A stretch of DNA of 64,000 bases from Daejeonella sp. (GTDB lineage Bacteria > Bacteroidota > Bacteroidia > Sphingobacteriales > Sphingobacteriaceae): contig NZ_JAUXXZ010000023.1 in the NCBI RefSeq assembly GCF_030684675.1, positions 1 through 64,000 of the forward strand, in the 5' to 3' direction. The position numbers and the translations under genes were made by a program. Below are positions 54,080 through 62,561 of this stretch, piece by piece. Below the pieces are notes generated by a model that was given only the letters and a program-made list of their open reading frames with translations, was not told where the DNA came from and did not search any database. Every line of letters begins with the position of its first letter. Positions within the stretch are counted from its first letter, which is position 1.

Positions 54080-54331
54080 ATGACAGAAAGAAAACTCTCA
54101 GAATTAACAGACAAAGGATTATTGCAGGTAGTAAAAAAAATGAAATCTAATTCAATTATGAATGCTGTATTAATTGGCTTTCTGGCAGGTATTATAATTT
54201 ATAGTGTTGTGAAAAACACTTTAGGATTGTTGACACTAATCCCTCTGTTCTTAGCATATAAATTGGTTAATAAGTCGAATCCTAATAAACAGGAATTAGA
54301 AAATCTTTTAAAAGAACAGAATTTAAAATAA
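54080..54331 (+). CDS. Small membrane protein, 83 residues
   Basis: A short cytosolic N-terminus (TERKLSELTDKGLLQVVKKM), two hydrophobic helices (NAVLIGFLAGIIIYSVV, LGLLTLIPLFLAYKLV), and a charged tail. Similar proteins are frequent in Bacteroidota without known function. Stand-alone. Confidence 0.6.
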   Translation: MTERKLSELTDKGLLQVVKKMKSNSIMNAVLIGFLAGIIIYSVVKNTLGLLTLIPLFLAYKLVNKSNPNKQELENLLKEQNLK

Positions 54332-54487
54332 CGTGGATTCAAAATTGAATTCTTAAGGAAATTACTCTTTTAGGTGGTTCTATCATCATTATATTTAGCA
54401 CTTAAATTACAAGTAGCACCAATCAACATTAGAATTTTAATCCAAAGAATAAGAAATTTATTTTAATTGATAATTAATGTATTTTTA

Positions 54488-54516
54488 TTGTTTATCAATA
54501 AATAATTATTATCTTG
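54488..54516 (+). promoter_or_regulatory. Bacteroidota-type promoter before the DUF2975 gene
   Basis: A TTG at 54488-54490 lies 19 bp before TATCTTG (54510-54516), matching the -33 TTG / -7 TAnnTTTG promoter of Bacteroidota, about 27 bp upstream of the ATG at 54543. Confidence 0.45.
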
Positions 54517-54542
54517 CAACATTAATTTAAATTTCTAAAAGG

Positions 54543-55079
54543 ATGAAAAAGAAAAATAACTACGTGTTTACATTCCTGACTATTGTGGCATGGGTCATCT
54601 TCGTTGGCTTGTGTATTGAAGCCGGAGGCTTGATCGTCAATTTTATATTCAGCTTATACAAGCCTGAATTTGTCCAAAATTTATATCAGAAGCTGGACTT
54701 AAGTGAAATGTATAATGTTAGCAAATGGGATTTTTTCAATATGTACACCTTTATCCTGGCTATCTCACTTTTGAAAGCCTACTTATTTTATATCGTCGTC
54801 AGGCTAATAAGCAAACTTGATTTGTTAAAACCATTCAACAGTTTTGTTTCAGAACAAATTACTCAAATTTCTTACTTTACATTGTCCATAGGATTATTAA
54901 GTTCTCTAGCTCAGCACACAAGCACAAATTTGCTTAAGCAGGGCCTTAAAATTGATACACTGGGCCAGTTTTGGGCAGACAGTGAAGCGTTTATTCTAAT
55001 GTCGGCGATTATTTATATAATTGCGACCATTATAAAAAGGGGAATTGAGATCCAAAACGAAAACGACTTAACTGTATAA
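54543..55079 (+). CDS. DUF2975-family membrane protein
   Basis: A 178-residue membrane protein with four helices (FLTIVAWVIFVGLCIEAGGLIV, FILAISLLKAYLFYIVV, TQISYFTLSIGLLSSLA, ILMSAIIYIIATII), and the GQFWADSEAFILMSAII region seen in DUF2975. It is paired with the small Xre-type regulator that starts 3 bp after its stop, a common two-gene arrangement (DUF2975/YozG-like). Confidence 0.83.
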   Translation: MKKKNNYVFTFLTIVAWVIFVGLCIEAGGLIVNFIFSLYKPEFVQNLYQKLDLSEMYNVSKWDFFNMYTFILAISLLKAYLFYIVVRLISKLDLLKPFNSFVSEQITQISYFTLSIGLLSSLAQHTSTNLLKQGLKIDTLGQFWADSEAFILMSAIIYIIATIIKRGIEIQNENDLTV

Positions 55080-55082
55080 TCT

Positions 55083-55301
55083 ATGCCAATCATTGTAAAC
55101 CTGGATGTGATCATGGCAAAGAGAAAAATATCTCTGAATGAACTTTCCGAAAGAGTTGATCTGACATTATCCAATCTTTCAATCTTAAAAACCGGAAAGG
55201 CCAAAGCAATCCGTTTTAGCACCTTAGACGCAATTTGTAAAGCCCTGGATTGTCAGCCTGGTGATATTTTGGAATACGACAATGAGAACAAAGGAGGATA
55301 A
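55083..55301 (+). CDS. YozG-like Xre-family regulator
   Basis: A 72-residue helix-turn-helix protein (MPIIVNLDVIMAKRKISLNELSERVDLTLSNLSILKTGKAKAI ... LDAICKALDCQPGDILEY) of the minimal Xre type found after DUF2975 genes. It probably controls its own operon. Confidence 0.9.
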   Translation: MPIIVNLDVIMAKRKISLNELSERVDLTLSNLSILKTGKAKAIRFSTLDAICKALDCQPGDILEYDNENKGG

Positions 55302-55641
55302 TATTGATTTTCAACCATTTTTAAAATTAGAGGAGTCGGGAGAACCTCATCTTTGATAATCCGTAGAGGCGCTGCGCTAAGGACAGTCGGTAATGATTCA
55401 TAATAATCAAATAAATCATCTGAATCATGGTTCAGACAACAGCATAGTCGGGACTTTTCATCATTCTACAATTCCGCTATTCGATATCTTCTGCAAGGCA
55501 TATCGAATTCCAGATGATGCGGGTTCTTAAACCGCATTTTAAATACATAAAAATCAGCAGGCAAAATTTTTATTTAATTTATAGATTTATAATAAATGAA
55601 CCGCAGGGCAGATTCATTCCTATTCAAGAAAATAAAACATC
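55302..55641. other. Intergenic region with inverted REP-like copy and a hairpin
   Basis: No gene seen. It contains the inverted copy (55355-55387) of the element at 51213 and a hairpin centred at 55494 (TTCGATAT 55480-55487 with ATATCGAA 55500-55507, extended by imperfect pairing out to the CATCAT and ATGATG ends). The region probably ends one unit and carries the promoter of the tandem gene family. Confidence 0.55.
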
Positions 55642-57009
55642 ATGGCAAAGAGAACAAGCGAAATCAAAGGCAAGGCGGCAGATACATTCCCCATCAATGA
55701 AATTATTGAGTCAAACCCAGGCTTCACCCGGCGGGAAGTGCTCGGTATGGCCGGCTTAGCGGGTATAATGGCCCTTACCGGCAATGCAGCGGATGCTTTC
55801 GCGCATACTCCGCAGACAAAACCTCGTATCGCTTGTCTTGTCAGCTATTGGGCTGCTACCAGATCTCATGCCGACTGGATCATTTGCAAGCTATTGGACG
55901 GTTATTGGTGGCATGGCGCCCATACTCCGTCGCGGGTGGAGGTTGTGTCTGTTTACATCCATCAACTTGAAGAAAGCGCATTGGGTCAGAAAATATGTAA
56001 AGCGAAAAACATTCCGATCTTTAAGACAGTAGCGCAAGCCGTCACACTTGGGGGAACGGAACTTGCCGTGGATGGTGTGGTCATTATTGGGGAACACGGG
56101 AATTACCCAACCGATCTTAAGGGGCACTGGCTCTTGCCGCGCTGGTGGATTTACAATCAGGTTATTCGCGTTTTCGAGCAGAGTAAGCGCTCGGTACCGG
56201 TCTTTAACGATAAGCACCTCTCCTATAATTGGGATGAAGCTAAGTGGATGTTTGACAAATCCCGGGAGCTGAACTTTCCCCTGACAGGAGGGTCTTCCAT
56301 ACCCAGCTATTATCGCAAGCCAGAAATAGAACTGGATATTGATACACCCATAAAGACATCGCTTGTGGTTGGAGAAGCTAATGATGAGGGAGCCATTTTC
56401 CATTGCATCGACCTGCTACAGTCCTTTGCAGAACGCCGAAAAGGCGGTGAAACTAGTGTTGAATCGGTACAATCAATCCGGGGTCCTGAAACATGGAACT
56501 GGGTCGAACGCAATCCATGGGCTGGCAAACTGCTTGAGGCAGTGCGGGCAAGTTTTGATCTGAAGCCGGGTTACTTTCAGGAGAATAACAGACCAAGTGT
56601 CCTTATCGTGGAGTATAATGATGGAACAAAAGCAGCTATAATTTCAGGCAGGAATGTGGGCTGGACTTACGCCGGCGAAATCGAAGGGCGCAAAGAACCG
56701 GTAATCGTCTCGATGCTTGGGATGCCCGGCCCCTTCGGGCAGTACCACGCCGCCAATGACCTGCCGCACTGGATTACCGAGATGATGCTGACCAAAAAAG
56801 AACCATTCAATGCTGAGCGGCTGCTATTGTCAACCGGAATTGTGAACCAATTCAATGAATCGAACTGGGAGAACAGCCGTTACTCTGCAATCGGACGACG
56901 TATCGAAACACCGTTCCTGAACATATCCTACCGCTCTACGCGCGGAGCACTCTTTAACAAGGGCGAACGACCGCCTAACCAACCCTACATCCGGGGTTTT
57001 GATCAGTAA
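55642..57009 (+). CDS. Tandem paralogue 1 of an uncharacterised Tat-exported family
   Basis: A 455-residue protein. The N-terminus has a hydrophilic stretch (KGKAADTFPINEIIESNPGF) before TRREVLGMAGLAGIMALTG, a Tat-type signal set further in than usual. The mature part starts with a Rossmann-like strand (RIACLVSYWAATRSHADWI), then KAKNIPIFKTVAQAVTLG, VDGVVIIGEHGNY, PVFNDKHLSYNWDEAKWMF and GGETSVESVQ. Order and positions recall Gfo/Idh/MocA enzymes, with VFNDKH where EKP would be; this is an inference. Residue pattern YRKPEIELD and the C-terminal ERPPNQPYIRGFDQ are kept in all three copies. Function unknown. It is the first of three tandem genes. Confidence 0.8.
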   Translation: MAKRTSEIKGKAADTFPINEIIESNPGFTRREVLGMAGLAGIMALTGNAADAFAHTPQTKPRIACLVSYWAATRSHADWIICKLLDGYWWHGAHTPSRVEVVSVYIHQLEESALGQKICKAKNIPIFKTVAQAVTLGGTELAVDGVVIIGEHGNYPTDLKGHWLLPRWWIYNQVIRVFEQSKRSVPVFNDKHLSYNWDEAKWMFDKSRELNFPLTGGSSIPSYYRKPEIELDIDTPIKTSLVVGEANDEGAIFHCIDLLQSFAERRKGGETSVESVQSIRGPETWNWVERNPWAGKLLEAVRASFDLKPGYFQENNRPSVLIVEYNDGTKAAIISGRNVGWTYAGEIEGRKEPVIVSMLGMPGPFGQYHAANDLPHWITEMMLTKKEPFNAERLLLSTGIVNQFNESNWENSRYSAIGRRIETPFLNISYRSTRGALFNKGERPPNQPYIRGFDQ

Positions 57010-57052
57010 ATCAAAGAGCAAGGAGCAAACCTGCCGGCAGGCAGGGAAAACT

Positions 57053-57094
57053 ATTAAACTCATCCGATGACTTGAGTCATCCGATGAGTTTAAT
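57053..57094. terminator. 20-bp inverted repeat after paralogue 1
   Basis: ATTAAACTCATCCGATGACT pairs with AGTCATCCGATGAGTTTAAT around a TG loop with one mismatch. It is probably a transcript-end hairpin or a dispersed repeat. Confidence 0.7.
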
Positions 57095-57334
57095 AATTAA
57101 TGTTGTGCTAAAAAATCAATTTTCGTAATCGATGGAAACTCTACGGACAGTTGAGTTGATGAACTTATTCCTTATTCGATATATTCTGAAAACCACCAAT
57201 CCCCCTCCACTACATTTGTTACATGCCCCGACATTTATTCATTCCTAATCATTCAAAGTATTGTTAATTTAGTTTCCGGATATAGATTAAATGACAGGGC
57301 ATAATATTCACTCCTAAACAAGAAAGAAAACCTT

Positions 57335-58705
57335 ATGGCAAAGAAACAAGCGGAAATTGCAACAGGAGCTGCAGATTCCTTCCCAATCACTGAAATTATG
57401 GATGCTGATCCGCTGTTTACCAGGCGTCAAATGCTTGGAATCGCGGGTATGGCAGGTTTAACGGCTTTTGCGGGTAATGCTGCAGCTGCTGCTTTTCCGA
57501 ATACTCAGCAAAGCCGACCCCGTATCGCTGTTCTGGCCAGTTATTGGGCTTTTACGAGATCGCATGCCGACTGGATTGTAAACAAACTGATTGACGGTTA
57601 TTGGTGGGATGGTGCCTACACTCCTTCGCGGGTAGATGTTGTGTCTATTTATATGCACCAGCATGACGAAAGCTTATTGGGTCAGAAAGTGGCCAAGGCG
57701 AAAGGCATTCCGGTCTTTAAAACAGTAGCTGAAGCGTTGACACTAGGGGGCAAGGAACTTGCAGTAGATGGTGTTGTCATAGTTGCAGAACACGGTGAAT
57801 ATGCAACCGACCTCAGAGGGCACTGGCTCCTGCCACGCTGGTGGATCTACCAGCAGGTTGTGCGGGTTTTTGAACAAAGTAAGCGCTCGGTGCCGGTCTT
57901 TAACGATAAGCACCTCTCCTATAACTGGGATGAGGCAAAGTGGATGTTTGACAAATCTCGTGAGCTGAACTTCCCATTAACAGGAGGTTCCTCCATACCG
58001 GTCTATTACCGCAAGCCTGAGATAGAAATTGATATCGATACTCCTATAAAAAACTCAATCGTAATTGGAGGTGCGGGAGATGAGGGTGGTATTTTCCATG
58101 CTATTGATGTACTTCAAGCCTTCGTAGAGCGTCGTAAAGGTGGTGAGTCTGGCGTTAAGTCGATACAATCTATCCGCGGACCTGAAGCATGGAAATGGGT
58201 CGAACGCAATCCATGGGCCGGCAAATTGCTTGATTCAGTCGCTAAAAGATTTGAATTTAAACCCGGATATTTCCAGGAAAGCCCACAAACAAATATATGT
58301 GTCATCGACTATAATGATGGAACAAAAGCTGCTGTAATTGGCGGCCAGGGTGTGGGATGGACTTACGCAGGTGAAATCGCAGGACAAAATGAGCCGACGA
58401 TTATTTCTATGCTGGGCTGGGCCGGACCTTACGACCAATATCATGCCTCTAACGCTCAACCACACTGGATCACAGAGATGATGGTTACTAAAAAGGAACC
58501 ATTCAATGCTGAGCGTTTGCTTCTATCTACCGGTATTACAAACCACTACATGGAATCAAACTGGGAAGGCAGTAAGTACTCCGCAGTCGGACGCCACCTT
58601 GAAACACCTGCCCTGAACATCAAGTATCGCTCTACAAGAGGAGCACAATTCAGCAAGGGGGAAAGACCACCGGCACGGCCGTATATCAGGGGGTTTGATC
58701 AGTAG
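57335..58705 (+). CDS. Tandem paralogue 2 of the uncharacterised Tat-exported family
   Basis: A 456-residue copy of the 55642 protein with the same domain order: Tat-type leader (TRRQMLGIAGMAGLTAF), RIAVLASYWAFTRSHADWI, VDGVVIVAEHGEY, PVFNDKHLSYNWDEAKW, KGGESGVKSIQ, and the shared C-terminus RPPARPYIRGFDQ. The central block around VFNDKH is identical to copy 1 for over 40 residues. It lies 325 bp after copy 1, with the hairpin between them, so each copy may have its own promoter. Confidence 0.8.
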   Translation: MAKKQAEIATGAADSFPITEIMDADPLFTRRQMLGIAGMAGLTAFAGNAAAAAFPNTQQSRPRIAVLASYWAFTRSHADWIVNKLIDGYWWDGAYTPSRVDVVSIYMHQHDESLLGQKVAKAKGIPVFKTVAEALTLGGKELAVDGVVIVAEHGEYATDLRGHWLLPRWWIYQQVVRVFEQSKRSVPVFNDKHLSYNWDEAKWMFDKSRELNFPLTGGSSIPVYYRKPEIEIDIDTPIKNSIVIGGAGDEGGIFHAIDVLQAFVERRKGGESGVKSIQSIRGPEAWKWVERNPWAGKLLDSVAKRFEFKPGYFQESPQTNICVIDYNDGTKAAVIGGQGVGWTYAGEIAGQNEPTIISMLGWAGPYDQYHASNAQPHWITEMMVTKKEPFNAERLLLSTGITNHYMESNWEGSKYSAVGRHLETPALNIKYRSTRGAQFSKGERPPARPYIRGFDQ

Positions 58706-58710
58706 GAAAA

Positions 58711-58795
58711 TGAGGTAGGAGGTCTGAAGTCTGAGGTAGGAGGTTTCAGACATCAGACATCAGACATCCGACTTCAGACCTCAGACATCCCTCCC
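58711..58795. repeat. Palindromic 'gtctgag' repeat cluster between paralogues 2 and 3
   Basis: Units GAGGTAGGAGGTCTGAAGTC and TGAGGTAGGAGG face CAGACATCAGACATCAGACA and CTTCAGACCTCAGACATCCC, giving a long imperfect hairpin. A related cluster follows paralogue 3. Confidence 0.8.
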
Positions 58796-58846
58796 ATAAA
58801 ACAGTAACAAGAAACACAGAAAAAGAAACCAAATAAAATTGCACCC

Positions 58847-60184
58847 ATGGATCCAGATTCACTACCGATAAATAAAATCATAGAGTCAAACCCAAACTTT
58901 ACCCGCCGTGAAATACTGGGTATTGGTGGAATAGCAGGTTTGGCTGCATTAACAGGCATCTCAAGCGATGCTCTTGGAAAGACTCAGGACAGAAAACCCC
59001 GGATTGCCGTGTTAGCTACCTTTTGGGGTGCTACGAGATCACATGCCGACTGGTTGGTAAACAAGCTGATTGATGGTTATTGGTGGCAGGGTGCTTACCA
59101 TCCTTCCCGTGTTGAAGTTGTATCACTATACCTGCACCAGCATGATACAAGCTTGCTCGGACAGAAGGTCGCTAAAGCAAAAGGTTTTCCGGTCTTTAAA
59201 TCGGTAACTGAAGCTTTGACACTCGGTGGCAAGGAACTTGCAGTGGATGGTGTGGTCATCGTTGGAGAACACGGCAATTATACCACCGATCTTAAGGGGC
59301 GTTGGCTCCTGCCACGCTGGTGGTTATACAATCAGGTTATCCGCGTTTTCGAGCAGAGTAAGCGCTCGGTACCGGTATTTAACGATAAGCATTTTTCATA
59401 CAACTGGGATGATGCGAAGTGGATGTTCGACAAATCCCGTGAATTGGGCTTTCCATTGACCGGCGGATCCTTACTTCCGGTCTACTACCGCAAACCCGAA
59501 ATAGAACTGGATAACGACACGCCAATAAAGCACTCAATCGTGGTTGGAGCTGCTCCGGATGAGGGAGCAATTTTCCATTGCATCGAATTGCTTCATGCAT
59601 TCGTTGAGCGCCGCAAGGGCGGCGAGACAGGTGTGAAGTCGATTCAATCCATCCGCGGGCCCGAAGCATGGAAATGGGTAGAACACAATGCCTGGGCAGG
59701 CAAACTGCTCGATGCAGTCGCGAAAAGTTTAGACCTGAAGCAGGGACACTATCAGGCGAGCCCTAGAATAAACATCTGTGTCATTGAATATAATGATGGA
59801 ACAAAAGCGGCTATCATTGGTGCTCAGGGGCCATCCTGGACTTACGCAGGTGAAATTGAAGGGCAAAATGAGCCGACAATTGTCTCTTTACTTGGCTTCC
59901 CGGGGCCATTCGACCAGTATCACGCATCAAACGCCCAACCGCACTGGATTGTAGAGATGATGCTAAGCAAAAAAGAACCATTCAATGCAGAGCGACTGCT
60001 TCTTACCACAGGAATTACAAACCATTATATGGAGTCAAACTGGGAAGGCAGTAAATACTCTCCTGTCGGACGCCGCATCGAAACTCCTTTCCTGAATGTG
60101 ACTTATCGTCCAACACGTGGAGCACAATTTAACAAAGGTGAGCGGCCACCGGCACGGCCGTATATTAGGGGATTTGATCAGTAA
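58847..60184 (+). CDS. Tandem paralogue 3 of the uncharacterised Tat-exported family
   Basis: A 445-residue copy with a shorter N-terminus (DPDSLPINKIIESNPNFTRREILGIGGIAGLAAL). It has RIAVLATFWGATRSHADWL, VDGVVIVGEHGNY, PVFNDKHFSYNWDDAKW, KGGETGVKSIQSIRG and the same RPPARPYIRGFDQ end. It differs most from the other two in the KHFSYNWDDAKW to GSLLPVYY part, while sharing near-identical DNA with copy 1 just upstream, which suggests gene conversion. It is followed by the 'gtctgag' repeats and the dipeptidase gene. Confidence 0.8.
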   Translation: MDPDSLPINKIIESNPNFTRREILGIGGIAGLAALTGISSDALGKTQDRKPRIAVLATFWGATRSHADWLVNKLIDGYWWQGAYHPSRVEVVSLYLHQHDTSLLGQKVAKAKGFPVFKSVTEALTLGGKELAVDGVVIVGEHGNYTTDLKGRWLLPRWWLYNQVIRVFEQSKRSVPVFNDKHFSYNWDDAKWMFDKSRELGFPLTGGSLLPVYYRKPEIELDNDTPIKHSIVVGAAPDEGAIFHCIELLHAFVERRKGGETGVKSIQSIRGPEAWKWVEHNAWAGKLLDAVAKSLDLKQGHYQASPRINICVIEYNDGTKAAIIGAQGPSWTYAGEIEGQNEPTIVSLLGFPGPFDQYHASNAQPHWIVEMMLSKKEPFNAERLLLTTGITNHYMESNWEGSKYSPVGRRIETPFLNVTYRPTRGAQFNKGERPPARPYIRGFDQ

Positions 60185-60270
60185 GAGGCAGGAAGTCTGA
60201 GATAGGAGGTCTGAGGTAGGAAGCTTCCGACATCAGACTTCTGACTTCTGACCTCCGTCTTCAGACCTCA
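60185..60270. repeat. Second 'gtctgag' palindromic repeat cluster
   Basis: AGGAAGTCTGAGATAGGAGG, TCTGAGGTAGGAAGCTTCCG and GACTTCTGACTTCTGACCTC form an imperfect inverted array like that at 58711-58795, between paralogue 3 and the dipeptidase gene. Confidence 0.75.
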
Positions 60271-60329
60271 AATTTGAAATTAGCAGCCTTTATTCTGATA
60301 ACAGGCAACCGACAACAGACATTAAACAC

Positions 60330-61577
60330 ATGAAAAGAAGAGACCTGATAAAGACTTTAACACTACTTCCTTTAGCTGGAAGTTTTCCAATAGATTCCCT
60401 TTTTGCTACTCCGGTAGCCGGAAATAATGTGCCCTTTAATATGCAGAATAAACCAATGCCTGATCTGCATCGCAAAGCATTTGTGATGGATGGGCATACG
60501 CATGTGATGACCCGCGAGCTGTTAATGGGAACTGATATCGGTCAGCGTTATACCGATGGGAATGTCGATCTGCCAAGGGCAAAAGAAGGTGGCGTTGACG
60601 CGATGTTCTTTTCAGTCTATACTCCTGAACACTATTATCCGGGAAGGTTTGAGACAAAAAATACTTTTCGGGTAGTAAACCTGGCATTGGACCAGATCAA
60701 AAAGAATCATTCTCAAATCGAACTGGCGCTTAATGCCAGCGATATCCAGCGCATCAATAAGAAGGGCAAAATGGCTGCTTTCCTCGATCTGGAAGGTCCA
60801 TGGGACATGGATGGGGATATAAACCTGCTCCGGGCACTTCATCGCTTAGGACTTAGATCCATTCAACTGCCTGCACATAACACCACCAATGCGTTTATTG
60901 ATACCTGTAATGATGTAAGTCGCTGGGGTGGCATTAACGATCTTGGAAGAAAAATCATCCGGGAAATGAATGAGCTAGGTATGGTGATCAATATTGCCCA
61001 TGCATCTAATGATGCTATCCTGCAAAGTGTTGAGGCCAGTAAGCATCCCCTGATTTACAGTCATGGAGGATTTTACGGCATTGTACCACATCCACGCTGT
61101 ATTACCGACGAAGCAGCAAAATCTCTCGCAGCAAAGGGTGGAGTGATTGGTATCCACTTCGGTAGCCTCTTTAACAATCCTATATACTGGAAATGGCAGC
61201 AAGGGCAGAAAAAATCCAACGAGACAAAGCCTGGCACAGTACAGGCTGCTCCTCTGAAGACCATTGAAGAAGTAGATAAGGAAGTACTTAAAGAGGTTCC
61301 ATTGAGTTTCAGAGGAACCATCCCTGAAGAGTATTGGATGCATGTAGATCAGTTGGCTAAAGTGATTGACTATGGTGTGCAATTAGTGGGTGAGGATCAC
61401 ATGGCTTTGGGTTCCGATTTAGACGGTGGCCCCGAATTGCCGCGCGAAATTAAAGACATCAGCGATTATCCGCAGATGACCATGGCGATGCAAAGGCTGG
61501 GTTACAGTGATACGAGGATTAAGAAGATTCTTGGATTAAACTGGCTGAGGGTGATTCGGGAGGTGACGGGAAATTAG
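60330..61577 (+). CDS. Membrane-dipeptidase-family hydrolase with Tat leader and HTH instead of HxD
   Basis: A 415-residue TIM-barrel hydrolase with an RR leader (MKRRDLIKTLTLLPLAG). The dipeptidase blocks are visible: MDGHTHVMTRE (normally DGHxD; here H56-T57-H58), FLDLEGPWDMDG (bridging Glu), INIAHASNDAI and LIYSHGGF (metal His), and EDHMALGSDLDGG near the end. The Asp-to-His change in the first motif would alter the dinuclear zinc site, so the substrate may be something other than a dipeptide. It follows the three tandem paralogues. Confidence 0.85.
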   Translation: MKRRDLIKTLTLLPLAGSFPIDSLFATPVAGNNVPFNMQNKPMPDLHRKAFVMDGHTHVMTRELLMGTDIGQRYTDGNVDLPRAKEGGVDAMFFSVYTPEHYYPGRFETKNTFRVVNLALDQIKKNHSQIELALNASDIQRINKKGKMAAFLDLEGPWDMDGDINLLRALHRLGLRSIQLPAHNTTNAFIDTCNDVSRWGGINDLGRKIIREMNELGMVINIAHASNDAILQSVEASKHPLIYSHGGFYGIVPHPRCITDEAAKSLAAKGGVIGIHFGSLFNNPIYWKWQQGQKKSNETKPGTVQAAPLKTIEEVDKEVLKEVPLSFRGTIPEEYWMHVDQLAKVIDYGVQLVGEDHMALGSDLDGGPELPREIKDISDYPQMTMAMQRLGYSDTRIKKILGLNWLRVIREVTGN

Positions 61578-61667
61578 TAAATGAGCAAATAGAATAATTT
61601 GTCAATTTGTGTGAATAATCAGATTCCGGTCTCCGAACCGTATTCTAGGTTTATTAAAATCGATTTG

Positions 61668-62561
61668 TCATCGTGGCGAAAGCCACGACCTAATCTGCTT
61701 CTCAAGTAATCCAAATATTAGTCCGCTCAGTATGAATAAAGACGCTAAAAGCTTCCATGATTGTATTTCTTCACCTAAGTATATTGCCGAACTCATGAAT
61801 CCTACCACCGGTACCAAAAGCGTAAAAGGAACAACCACTGAGGTGGAATAGGATTTCATCAGAAATCCCCAGGCACCATAACCTATATGGGTTGAGAAGT
61901 AAACAATATAACATACTGAGGCAATCGCAGGCCACGACATATTTTTCAATGAACTCTGGATAACATGCGGCCCTTCAAAAAAGTATGAGACCAGAACCAT
62001 CACCGGAAAGGCTGCCAGATTACCCCAGACTACCAGTGCAAGTGGAGATTCTGAATGAATTTTCTTGGTGAACATATTCCCTGCAGCCCATGAAAAGGCA
62101 GCAAGAAGCATCAGAATCAGACCTGTAAAGGTGCTCCCACCATTAACATGATATCCCACAATCCCGATGCCGACGAAAGATATCAGGGAGCCGGCAATTT
62201 TGAAAGGACTTGGCCGGTCGTGAAAGAACAAGAAAGCAAGGCCCATTGAAAAGAATACCTGAATCTGGAGAACGAGTGAAGCAAGCCCCGGAGATATCCC
62301 AAGATGGATTCCGGTAAAAATGAACCCAAACTGCAGGGCGAAATTAAAGAGGCCGTAATATACAATCAACTTAACTGAGCCTTTGGGCCTGGGTATGAAA
62401 AACACCCATGGTAGGGCCGAAAGGCCAAATCGAAGCGCACTTAACAGAAAGGGAGGGAAACTCTTTAATCCGATATAGACTGCAACAAAATTGACGCCCC
62501 ATATCAACACGATGGCAAGAACCATGAGAAGATGTTTTGGAGGTAAATTTATCGTGTTCAT
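61668..62561 (-). CDS. EamA/DMT-family transporter
   Basis: A 297-residue, ten-helix drug/metabolite transporter with two EamA repeats (HLLMVLAIVLIWGVNFVAVY; GLILMLLAAFSWAAGNMFTKK). Substrates are usually amino acids or metabolites. Its last codons (SWLSPR) are encoded by a REP-like hairpin (TCGTGGC gaaa GCCACGA, 61671-61688) whose TGTCA edge provides the stop codon. It converges with the dipeptidase gene 90 bp away. Confidence 0.88.
   Translation of the reverse strand: MNTINLPPKHLLMVLAIVLIWGVNFVAVYIGLKSFPPFLLSALRFGLSALPWVFFIPRPKGSVKLIVYYGLFNFALQFGFIFTGIHLGISPGLASLVLQIQVFFSMGLAFLFFHDRPSPFKIAGSLISFVGIGIVGYHVNGGSTFTGLILMLLAAFSWAAGNMFTKKIHSESPLALVVWGNLAAFPVMVLVSYFFEGPHVIQSSLKNMSWPAIASVCYIVYFSTHIGYGAWGFLMKSYSTSVVVPFTLLVPVVGFMSSAIYLGEEIQSWKLLASLFILSGLIFGLLEKQIRSWLSPR

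Noticed and set aside
55514-55759. 81-codon rightward frame overlapping the start of paralogue 1
   Set aside because: Out of frame with the gene and rich in rare composition; no family pattern.
55891-56403. 170-codon open frame on the minus strand inside paralogue 1
   Set aside because: It is antisense to a strongly conserved gene; shorter antisense frames occur in the same place in the other copies and reflect codon use.
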